16,122 nucleotides of DNA from GCA-2746365 sp964651445 (GTDB taxonomy: Bacteria; Pseudomonadota; Gammaproteobacteria; SZUA-229), in contig CAZYYW010000047.1 in the NCBI GenBank assembly GCA_964651445.1, forward strand, positions 1 to 16,122, given 5' to 3'. Numbering within the stretch: the stretch's first letter is position 1; every line of letters starts with the position of its first letter. Position numbers and translations under genes: made by a program. This document shows positions 7,442 through 13,120 of the stretch, piece after piece. Under the pieces are notes generated by a model, which saw only the letters and a program-made list of their open reading frames with translations, was not told the DNA's origin and made no database searches.

Positions 7442-8119
7442 TTACAGCAGCGCTTGTATCGGGTTAAAATAATGCCTGCCCGTTTTCACTTCCATTATCT
7501 GTTGATACAGTAGACGATAGTCATCATCATTGTTGGCAAAATCAATGTCTGCAGCATTAACGATCAGTAATGGTGCATTATTATACTGATAAAAAAACTG
7601 TATATACGACTCCGCCAAACGTTGCAAATAAGCCGCTTCAATAAACCGTTCGTGTTTCAAACCACGTTTTTGTATGCGTGCTAATAAGACTTCCACTGGC
7701 GCTTGCAAGTACACCACAAGATCAGGGCGCGGGATATCAATGGTTAAATTGCTATACACCTGCTCATATAAACCAAGTTCATCACTGTCCAAAGTAAGTT
7801 CAGCAAATAAGCGATCTTTTTCAATTAGAAAGTCAGCCACTCGCACAGGATTAAACATATCCTCCTGCCTCATGGCTTTTAGCTGACGCGCTCTTTGCAA
7901 TAAGAAAAATAACTGTGTTGGTAAAGCCGCCGTTTTTGGATCTTCATAAAATTTTTCAAGGAACGGATTATCAACCGCGCCTTCAAGCAATAAATCACTG
8001 CCGAACGAAACCGCCAGTTTATTTGCCAGTGTAGTTTTACCAACACCGATAGGCCCTTCAATAACAATAAATCCCGGTGCGGTAGCGGTTGGGGATTTTT
8101 CTTCTGACTGTGAATTCAT
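7442..8119 (-). CDS. Deoxynucleoside kinase (dNK family)
   Basis: Probably phosphorylates deoxynucleosides (deoxyadenosine, deoxyguanosine or deoxycytidine) with ATP for DNA precursor salvage. The P-loop EGPIGVGKTT is at residues 21-30. An EKDRLF segment stands where the family has its ERS/DRS-type motif, and a RGLKHER segment fits the lid region. At 225 aa it has the size of bacterial dGK/dAK-type enzymes. Substrate preference cannot be read from the sequence. The ATG overlaps the folK stop codon by 4 bp (ATGA), so the two genes are probably translationally coupled. In E. coli no kinase gene lies between folK and panB; I recall such an insertion in some other gammaproteobacteria. Confidence 0.85.
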   Translation of the reverse strand: MNSQSEEKSPTATAPGFIVIEGPIGVGKTTLANKLAVSFGSDLLLEGAVDNPFLEKFYEDPKTAALPTQLFFLLQRARQLKAMRQEDMFNPVRVADFLIEKDRLFAELTLDSDELGLYEQVYSNLTIDIPRPDLVVYLQAPVEVLLARIQKRGLKHERFIEAAYLQRLAESYIQFFYQYNNAPLLIVNAADIDFANNDDDYRLLYQQIMEVKTGRHYFNPIQALL

Positions 8120-8637
8120 TCAATATTTCCTGCAAACTGACAAGAAAAATCAGTTATATCTTTTTCTACCGTTAACCTGGTTGTAGATTCAATAATATTT
8201 TTTAATAGCCCTACACCGGGTATTTCAATGTCAGGTGCAATTTTTAACAGTGGCATGTAGACAAAATCACGTAAGCAGATCCCTGGATGCGGTATGGTGA
8301 GTGCTGGCGTATTAATTTGCATGTCAGCGTACAATAATATATCCAGGTCAATGGTTCGTTCGCCCCAGTGCCGATGTTTTAAGCGTCCTTGCTGTTTTTC
8401 GATCGCCTGACAACAATCTAACAATTGCAGCGCAGTGAGTTTTGTTTCTATGGCAACAACGGCATTGACATAATCTGGTTGGTCTTCAGGCCCCATTGGT
8501 TTGCTTTTAAAATACCCAGAATTTTTTATCACGGATATTTCGGGTAAGGCATGCAAAGCCATTATTGCATTTTTTATTTGCAGATAAGGCTGCTCTATAT
8601 TACTGCCTAAACCAATGTAAACCAGATCTGACTTCAC
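8116..8637 (-). CDS. folK: 2-amino-4-hydroxy-6-hydroxymethyldihydropteridine pyrophosphokinase
   Basis: Transfers pyrophosphate from ATP to the pterin alcohol in folate synthesis. Seen: YIGLGSN at residues 7-13, the flexible loop region GYFKSKPMGPEDQPDYVNAV (41-60), and W91-G-E-R94 followed by DLD with magnesium-binding D97 and D99. At 173 aa it is a single-domain enzyme, not fused to FolB or FolP. The only sensible start is GTG (8635-8637), since no ATG lies nearby in frame; AGGGAAAG upstream may serve as the ribosome binding site. It sits downstream of pcnB across 67 bp that include a tandem repeat, and overlaps the next gene. Its product supports PanB by supplying folate cofactor. Confidence 0.95.
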   Translation of the reverse strand: MKSDLVYIGLGSNIEQPYLQIKNAIMALHALPEISVIKNSGYFKSKPMGPEDQPDYVNAVVAIETKLTALQLLDCCQAIEKQQGRLKHRHWGERTIDLDILLYADMQINTPALTIPHPGICLRDFVYMPLLKIAPDIEIPGVGLLKNIIESTTRLTVEKDITDFSCQFAGNIE

Positions 8638-8664
8638 TTATTGCCGCTTTCCCTTACTATGTTG

Positions 8665-8716
8665 TTCAATGGCTGCTTTCAATGGCCGCGTTCAATGGCT
8701 CGGGTCAATCTGCCGC
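8665..8716. repeat. Four-copy 13-bp tandem repeat anchored on the pcnB stop codon
   Basis: Read on the minus strand the units are GCGGCAGATTGAC (8716-8704, last pcnB codons plus TGA), CCGAGCCATTGAA (8703-8691), CGCGGCCATTGAA (8690-8678) and AGCAGCCATTGAA (8677-8665). The last nine positions of the three downstream units are nearly identical (GCCATTGAA core). Because 13 is not a multiple of three, the repeated TGA falls in the +1, +2 and original frames in turn. Confidence 0.85.
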
Positions 8717-10165
8717 TTTCTCTTTTTTCTTGGCAGAAGAACGCCGCCGCTTGCCTTTACCTGATCCGGGTTTTGCCGCTGTTGAAAACAAGGCCTTTTT
8801 TTGCTGTTCAGCATTGTGCTTCTGTAACTCTGTCCACCACAGGCAGTCTTGCTTTAAATCACCATCATCAACGTGTTCACCTGATTGCGCTCGAATACAT
8901 AAAAAATCATATCCAGCACGGAATTTTTCATGTTCGAGTACAGCCACTGCTCGCTTACCGGCACGGTAGTGAAACCTTGTTTGCAAACCCCAAATATCGC
9001 GCATGGTGGTGGTGAAACGGCGCGGAATAGAAACACTGCCCGCTTGCTTGCTTAAAATTTTGGTTGCGACTTTCTGTATGGCAACGGAATACGGCATACC
9101 CTTTTCAACATATTCCTTTACACGTGAATTGACTGGATGCCATAACAGCGCGGCAAACAAAAATGCGGGGGTAACTCGCATGTCTTTTTTAATACGCTCA
9201 TCGGTATTGTGCATGGCGATAAGCAGCATATCCTTAAACGATTCATCTTGCTCGATTGAAATTGCGGCTAATGGGAATAAATACTTAAGTAAATCAAATT
9301 CCAGTAGCAGTTCAAAACTTCTCACCGCGTGACCGGAGTGAAAAAGTTTTAACACTTCTTCGTACAACCGTGCTGCGGGAATATCTTGCAACAGAGACCC
9401 CAAAGTATATATTGGTTGTTTGCTCTGTTCGACAATTTCAAAATCCAATTTAGCTGAGAAACGAAGTGCGCGTAACATTCGGACAGGGTCTTCACGATAA
9501 CGCGTTTCGGCGTCACCAATCATCTCCAGGCGATGCTGTTGAATGTCTTCAAAACCACCAACAAAATCAATCACACTAAAGTCAGAAATGTCGTAATACA
9601 AAGCATTTGCGGTAAAATCACGACGCCAGACATCATCCGCTAACTCACCAAATACATTATCACGAACGATGCGACCGCTTTCATCCTGCAAGCCTGATTG
9701 CGAACTTTCATGTGCCGCCCGGTAGGTGGCAACTTCAATAATCTGCCTGCCAAAATGAATATGCGCCAAACGAAAACGGCGGCCAATCAAGCGGCAGTTA
9801 CGAAATAGTTGACTGATTTCCTCAGGGGTAGCATCCGTCGCCACATCAAAATCTTTTGGCGTAATACCCAGCAATAAATCTCTTACCGCGCCACCGACCA
9901 GACACGCATGGTAGCCCGCTTTATGTAAACGGTATAATACTTTGAGAGCATGATCGTCGATGTTATCGCGGGAAATTCCGTGTTCACCACGACTTAGAAT
10001 GCGCGCTTTACCTTTAGCCGCTTTAGAAGCGGTGCCTGGCTGCCTTGACGGCGATTGATTTTTTTTAGCGCGCGTTTTGTTGTCATGTTTTTTTGTTGCG
10101 CGCATTGTATCGGCTTTTTTATTCGCCGCTTTTCGCTTGAATGATTGTCTTATCCAGTTCAGCAT
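8705..10165 (-). CDS. pcnB: Poly(A) polymerase I
   Basis: Adds 3' poly(A) tails that mark bacterial RNAs for decay. It belongs to the class II nucleotidyltransferases. The head domain is clear: LVGGAVRDLLLG (89-100) followed by the catalytic DFD (105-107), then RLIGRRFRLAHIHFG. The conserved entry ILSRGEHGISRDNI is at 56-69, typical of PcnB rather than the CCA-adding enzyme. The first 55 residues and the last 20 or so are rich in Lys and Arg and low in complexity, as is common for PcnB. At 486 aa it is near the E. coli size. The ATG (10163-10165) has no clear Shine-Dalgarno sequence. It is flanked by different 13-bp tandem repeats at both ends, the upstream one broken by the assembly gap. No dksA, the usual E. 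coli neighbour, is seen upstream. Confidence 0.96.
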   Translation of the reverse strand: MLNWIRQSFKRKAANKKADTMRATKKHDNKTRAKKNQSPSRQPGTASKAAKGKARILSRGEHGISRDNIDDHALKVLYRLHKAGYHACLVGGAVRDLLLGITPKDFDVATDATPEEISQLFRNCRLIGRRFRLAHIHFGRQIIEVATYRAAHESSQSGLQDESGRIVRDNVFGELADDVWRRDFTANALYYDISDFSVIDFVGGFEDIQQHRLEMIGDAETRYREDPVRMLRALRFSAKLDFEIVEQSKQPIYTLGSLLQDIPAARLYEEVLKLFHSGHAVRSFELLLEFDLLKYLFPLAAISIEQDESFKDMLLIAMHNTDERIKKDMRVTPAFLFAALLWHPVNSRVKEYVEKGMPYSVAIQKVATKILSKQAGSVSIPRRFTTTMRDIWGLQTRFHYRAGKRAVAVLEHEKFRAGYDFLCIRAQSGEHVDDGDLKQDCLWWTELQKHNAEQQKKALFSTAAKPGSGKGKRRRSSAKKKEKAAD

Positions 10166-10197
10166 AGGTTTATCAAATTATTTTTCATCACTTTTTT

Positions 10198-10348
10198 ATC
10201 GACTTCTTTAATCGACTTCTTTNNNNNNNNNNNNNNNNNNNNNNNNNNNNNNNNNNNNNNNNNNNNNNNNNNNNNNNNNNNNNNNNNNNNNNNNNNNNNN
10301 NNNNNNNNNNNNNNNNNNNNNNATCGACTTCTTTAATCGACTTCTTTT
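10198..10348. repeat. 13-bp tandem repeat array interrupted by the assembly gap, overlapping the O-methyltransferase stop codon
   Basis: Units of ATCGACTTCTTTA start at 10198 and 10211, before the N run, and at 10323 and 10336, after it. All four are identical where readable except for the last base of the final unit. On the minus strand the unit reads TAAAGAAGTCGAT, and the first copy supplies the last four codons (KEVD) and TAA stop of the methyltransferase. A decayed further copy may continue toward pcnB. The array very likely fills the gap, and its true copy number is unknown. Confidence 0.88.
10223..10322. other. Assembly gap (100 N)
   Basis: Exactly 100 N, the conventional placeholder for a scaffold gap of unknown length. 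Both edges lie inside the same 13-bp tandem repeat, which probably caused the assembly break. No gene can be excluded inside the gap, though the matching edges suggest repeat only. Confidence 0.97.
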
Positions 10349-11001
10349 AGTATCAAGGTTAAGCCATCACCAATCGTAAGTAAGCTTTGACTGACGCGAT
10401 TGTCCTGCTTGAGCATTTCATTAAAACGCCGGATTGCGCGCGTTCCTGGCTCATCATTGTCGGGATCACAAACCGCACCCGACCATAAGGTGTTATCAAC
10501 AGCAATTATTCCACCTTTACGCAACAGGCGCAGCGACATCTCATAATAAGTGATGTAATTTTGTTTATCAGCATCGATAAAAATAAAATCGAAGGTTTTT
10601 TCGCTGCCTTCGTCGAGTAGTGTCTGTAAAGTCTGCTCTGCTGGTTGAAGCCGCAAGTCAATTTTATGCGCTAGCCCAGCTAGTCCCCAGTATTTTTCCG
10701 CAATAGCCGTCCACTGTGGTGAAATATCACAACAGATTAACTGCCCATCATCCGGCATCGCACTGGCAACACAAATTGCGCTATAACCGGTAAACGTGCC
10801 AATTTCAAGAGCGCGTTTAGCCACCATCAACTTAACCAACAAGGACATAAACTGACCTTGTTCAGGTGAAATCTGCATGACTGCATATTCCAATTGCGCG
10901 GTCTCGTGCCGCAACTGCTGCAGAAGATCTGGCTCATTGATAGAAACATCACAAAGATAGTCGTAGATACGGTCATCAATGGACAGTGTTCGGTTGCTCA
11001 A
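10333..11001 (-). CDS. SAM-dependent O-methyltransferase (caffeoyl-CoA/catechol OMT-like family)
   Basis: A class I methyltransferase related to the metal-dependent caffeoyl-CoA O-methyltransferase family. SAM motif I is LEIGTFTGYS (about 65-74). The metal-ligand positions are in FIDADKQNY (D143, D145) and VDN (D169, N170). At 222 aa it is the usual length for bacterial members, whose substrates are mostly unknown. The N-terminus RTLSIDDRIYDYL fits the family and demands the TTG start at 10999-11001; no ATG or GTG lies upstream in frame and the next internal Met is residue 42. An AGGG about 10 nt upstream may be the ribosome binding site. The last codons and stop are part of a 13-bp repeat array. 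Its substrate cannot be inferred from pcnB and folK. Confidence 0.88.
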   Translation of the reverse strand: MSNRTLSIDDRIYDYLCDVSINEPDLLQQLRHETAQLEYAVMQISPEQGQFMSLLVKLMVAKRALEIGTFTGYSAICVASAMPDDGQLICCDISPQWTAIAEKYWGLAGLAHKIDLRLQPAEQTLQTLLDEGSEKTFDFIFIDADKQNYITYYEMSLRLLRKGGIIAVDNTLWSGAVCDPDNDEPGTRAIRRFNEMLKQDNRVSQSLLTIGDGLTLILKEVD

Positions 11002-11039
11002 AAAAGAAATACCCTGAAAAACTTGTTTTACAAATGAAA

Positions 11040-11048
11040 ATTATACCA
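11040..11048 (-). promoter_or_regulatory. Candidate extended -10 promoter for the O-methyltransferase gene
   Basis: The minus strand reads TGGTATAAT (TGn plus a perfect TATAAT at 11045-11040). The start codon is 38 nt downstream. No good -35 hexamer is seen, as is normal for extended -10 promoters. It could drive the methyltransferase and, through the gap, pcnB and the folK-pan genes. Confidence 0.45.
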
Positions 11049-11106
11049 AAAACAGCGACTTAGTAACACTGTCAGGCAGAAATTTTCTTTTTTTCTCTAA
11101 ATCCTT

Positions 11107-11541
11107 CTACAGCGGTAACTTAATGATGCCATCGCGGCGGTAGTCGCAGTAATCCAGCAAAATCTGCTGGTGATCAAATGCCAATTCAACATCAATATTC
11201 AATGGGTCAAAAAGCGCAATATCTTTGGCATCATCGGCTGCTACGGGCTTGCCGGCTGCATTGCCAACAAACACCGCACATGCCGTGTGCCCTCGAAAAT
11301 CTCGCTTTGGGTCGGAATATATGCCCAGTAAAATATCCAGTTCAACCTGCAAAGTTGTTTCTTCCAGTGCTTCGCGCCGCGCGGCGTTAGCAATGGTTTC
11401 ACCAACGTCAACAAAACCACCGGGAATTGCCCAGCCGAAAGGTTCATATTTTCGTTCGATGAGAATAATAGGGGTATCGTCGATTAGTGGCATCTCAATA
11501 ATGACATCGGCGGTTAATTGCGGGGTTACAGGTCTTGCCAT
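11107..11541 (-). CDS. Nudix hydrolase
   Basis: Hydrolyses a nucleoside diphosphate linked to another moiety; the substrate is unknown. The Nudix box spans about residues 42-64: G42, E48 and the core R56-E57-A-L-E60-E61. The usual glycine two residues after the EE pair is Thr (T63), a departure from the textbook pattern, but the catalytic REx2EE glutamates are intact. The WAIPGGFVDVGE stretch and 144-aa length resemble small ADP-ribose- or NADH-type pyrophosphatases. I chose the ATG at 11539-11541 over an in-frame TTG 36 nt upstream, because AGAGA lies 8 nt before this ATG and MARPVTPQLTADV fits the family start. It lies 54 nt past hslR, probably in one unit with hslR and the FecR-like gene. 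Confidence 0.88.
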   Translation of the reverse strand: MARPVTPQLTADVIIEMPLIDDTPIILIERKYEPFGWAIPGGFVDVGETIANAARREALEETTLQVELDILLGIYSDPKRDFRGHTACAVFVGNAAGKPVAADDAKDIALFDPLNIDVELAFDHQQILLDYCDYRRDGIIKLPL

Positions 11542-11595
11542 TATTATTTCTCTTTCATTTTTCAGCTGAGGGCGCAAGCCACCACCAAAGTCGAA

Positions 11596-11988
11596 TTACT
11601 CACTATAGCTGTTTTTAAAATTGCGTAGTTGTTCACGCTCACGTTTATCGGGTTTTCGCTTTGGCACTGGCCGCACGGCAGATGCCAATTTTTTTATTTG
11701 TTGTTCTTGCAGCCGTTTTTCACGGCTTTTTTCTGACTCTTCGAAGCTTAAACAGGCTTCTTTTGCTGGCCGTCGGGTTTTATTAATACCCGCAATGGTT
11801 ACTTCAAACAAATCTGTGGCTTTTTGTATGGCTAAAACATCACCTATTTTAATCAAACGACCGGCTTTGATACGTTGCCCATTTAAATGTACTTTACCGC
11901 CGTTCACCGCCTCAGTTGCTAACGCTCGGGTTTTAAAAAACCGTGAAGTCCACAACCATTTGTCGATTCTCATACCATCACCGCTCAC
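11596..11988 (-). CDS. hslR: Heat shock protein 15 (S4-domain RNA-binding protein)
   Basis: In E. coli Hsp15 binds 50S subunits carrying stalled nascent chains and helps recycle them. The S4 domain begins at MRIDKWLWTSRFFKTR and runs to about residue 65 (NGGKVHLNGQRIKAGRLIKIGD). The Arg/Lys-rich tail (KREREQLRNF) is typical. At 130 aa it is the usual size. The longest reading uses GTG at 11986-11988, with GGCGG just upstream; the ATG at 11971-11973 (125 aa) would give the more usual MRIDKWLW start, so the start is uncertain. It begins 10 nt after the FecR-like gene, suggesting co-transcription. Confidence 0.92.
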   Translation of the reverse strand: MSGDGMRIDKWLWTSRFFKTRALATEAVNGGKVHLNGQRIKAGRLIKIGDVLAIQKATDLFEVTIAGINKTRRPAKEACLSFEESEKSREKRLQEQQIKKLASAVRPVPKRKPDKREREQLRNFKNSYSE

Positions 11989-11998
11989 TGTTTACCGC

Positions 11999-12976
11999 CT
12001 ATATCAGTAACACTAAACCGATCACACCCAAAAGCCACCACCAAAAATCACTACTGTCCTCATTCTCTTGTTTCTGACCTTTTATAACCGGCTTAAGCAT
12101 ACCCGACTTAAGCATACCCGGCTCTATCGCTATTTTTTTCGGTGCCGTCTGGGGCAGAGGGACATATACTGCTTCATTTTTCGCGATCAGCTCTCGACCT
12201 GCCTCATTGTGTACATCGACCAGTCCCTTAATAACTTCCAAGTATAAACCGTCATCAGCATCGATAGTACCACCACAACCTTTCGACTGGAAAACACGTA
12301 AGGCGTATTCGGTGCCTCTAACGCCAATACTGGCAACCGGTGTTTTTAGCAGGTAGACATCTTCCGTCAATTCACCAATCGTCCCCGTTACTTTTTTCAA
12401 ACTGCCTTGCAATAAATTGAGAATACTGCGGCGACTGGTTGAATTCAGTGCGTATTCCTCTATCACCATAATACTGAAACAGCGCAATTCAAGAATCGCA
12501 TTATCGATCATCCTCAAGCGCACCGAACCTTGCTCACCGGTAATAACCTTATCACCTAAGTAGACATACTGATCTTTTCTTAATATACGTGTGATTTGAC
12601 TTTGGTTGACCGCAACCACGCGCCCCTGGCTTTCAGCCACAACGCCGACCGGCTTCAAGCTAGCCGGCTTGTGTCGTGAGCTGTGCCTAGCATTTTTCGG
12701 TATAGATTTTTTTGGCAATTCAATACGAACGCCCGCTTTCATCCTTGTCGGATTATTTTTTATAAAGGCATGTGGGTTTAGACGAACGATATCCCGAGTG
12801 ATAGTCGGCCACTCTTTGCGACGCTCAGGGTATAAACGACGGACGATATTATGCAGCGTTTGACCTTTTTGCACATGCAAATAGCGAATATCTGCCTGAA
12901 AAGCATCACTGGCAACTGAAGGTGTTGGGTTTAACCCAAGCATCGAGATAAAGATAAATATCAATAACTTAAGCAT
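11999..12976 (-). CDS. LysM and FecR domain envelope protein
   Basis: Probably exported to the periplasm, binding peptidoglycan through LysM; function unknown. The start used is the ATG at 12974-12976, which gives a clean signal peptide (MLKLLIFIFISMLGL, likely cut after A22) and 325 aa. An upstream in-frame TTG overlaps a TATAAT box and is unlikely. A LysM-like domain covers about residues 30-88 (YLHVQKGQTLHNIVRRLYP). A FecR domain covers about 110-235, with RGTEYALRV-type ending. A short hydrophobic tail (FWWWLLGVIGLVLLI, last 15 residues) may anchor it. It is unlike the anti-sigma FecR: there is no N-terminal cytoplasmic FecI-binding region and no sigma factor nearby. Near the C-terminus a 15-bp tandem duplication gives GMLKS-GMLKP. 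Confidence 0.85.
   Translation of the reverse strand: MLKLLIFIFISMLGLNPTPSVASDAFQADIRYLHVQKGQTLHNIVRRLYPERRKEWPTITRDIVRLNPHAFIKNNPTRMKAGVRIELPKKSIPKNARHSSRHKPASLKPVGVVAESQGRVVAVNQSQITRILRKDQYVYLGDKVITGEQGSVRLRMIDNAILELRCFSIMVIEEYALNSTSRRSILNLLQGSLKKVTGTIGELTEDVYLLKTPVASIGVRGTEYALRVFQSKGCGGTIDADDGLYLEVIKGLVDVHNEAGRELIAKNEAVYVPLPQTAPKKIAIEPGMLKSGMLKPVIKGQKQENEDSSDFWWWLLGVIGLVLLI
12092..12121. repeat. 15-bp tandem duplication inside the LysM-FecR gene
   Basis: CTTAAGCATACCCGA (12092-12106) is followed directly by CTTAAGCATACCCGG (12107-12121), one difference. The unit is in frame and duplicates five residues (GMLKS/GMLKP) in the linker before the C-terminal hydrophobic tail. Confidence 0.9.
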
Positions 12977-13014
12977 ATTTATCTTTCTTTGTAAGGCAGG
13001 TTTCGAGTGGTTCA

Positions 13015-13020
13015 ATTATA
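13015..13020 (-). promoter_or_regulatory. Candidate -10 box for the FecR-like gene, hslR and the Nudix gene
   Basis: TATAAT on the minus strand lies 38 nt upstream of the chosen ATG, downstream of the htpG terminator. No clear -35 is seen. It fits separate transcription of the three-gene unit from htpG. Confidence 0.4.
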
Positions 13021-13064
13021 GTAACAAAAACCAAAATTAGGATGTTTTTTTCGTAATTAAAAAA

Positions 13065-13101
13065 CAAAAAAGCGCGTCGGAGCAAGTGCACCGACACGCT
13101 T
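13065..13101 (-). terminator. Intrinsic terminator of htpG
   Basis: On the minus strand AAGCGTGTCGG (13101-13091) pairs with CCGACGCGCTT (13080-13070), an 11-bp stem with one G-U pair and a 10-nt loop, followed by TTTTT (13069-13065), G, TTTT. It lies 20 nt past the htpG stop. The opposite strand also has a T run (13103-13109) after the stem. Confidence 0.85.
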
Positions 13102-13120
13102 ATTTTTTTCGTAAAAGAAA

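Noticed and set aside
8565..9332. Several long plus-strand open frames opposite folK and pcnB
   Set aside because: They are antisense shadows of clearly recognised genes with no domains of their own.
10198..10348. The 13-bp array considered as a CRISPR or an iteron origin
   Set aside because: Units are directly adjacent with no spacers, too short for CRISPR repeats, and there is no cas, rep or dnaA-box context.
11575..11577. Upstream TTG start for the Nudix gene
   Set aside because: The ATG at 11539-11541 has a better ribosome binding site and the extra 12 residues do not resemble the family.
13013..13015. Upstream TTG start for the LysM-FecR gene
   Set aside because: It overlaps a TATAAT candidate, adds 13 residues before the signal peptide, and has no ribosome binding site; the ATG at 12974-12976 fits better.
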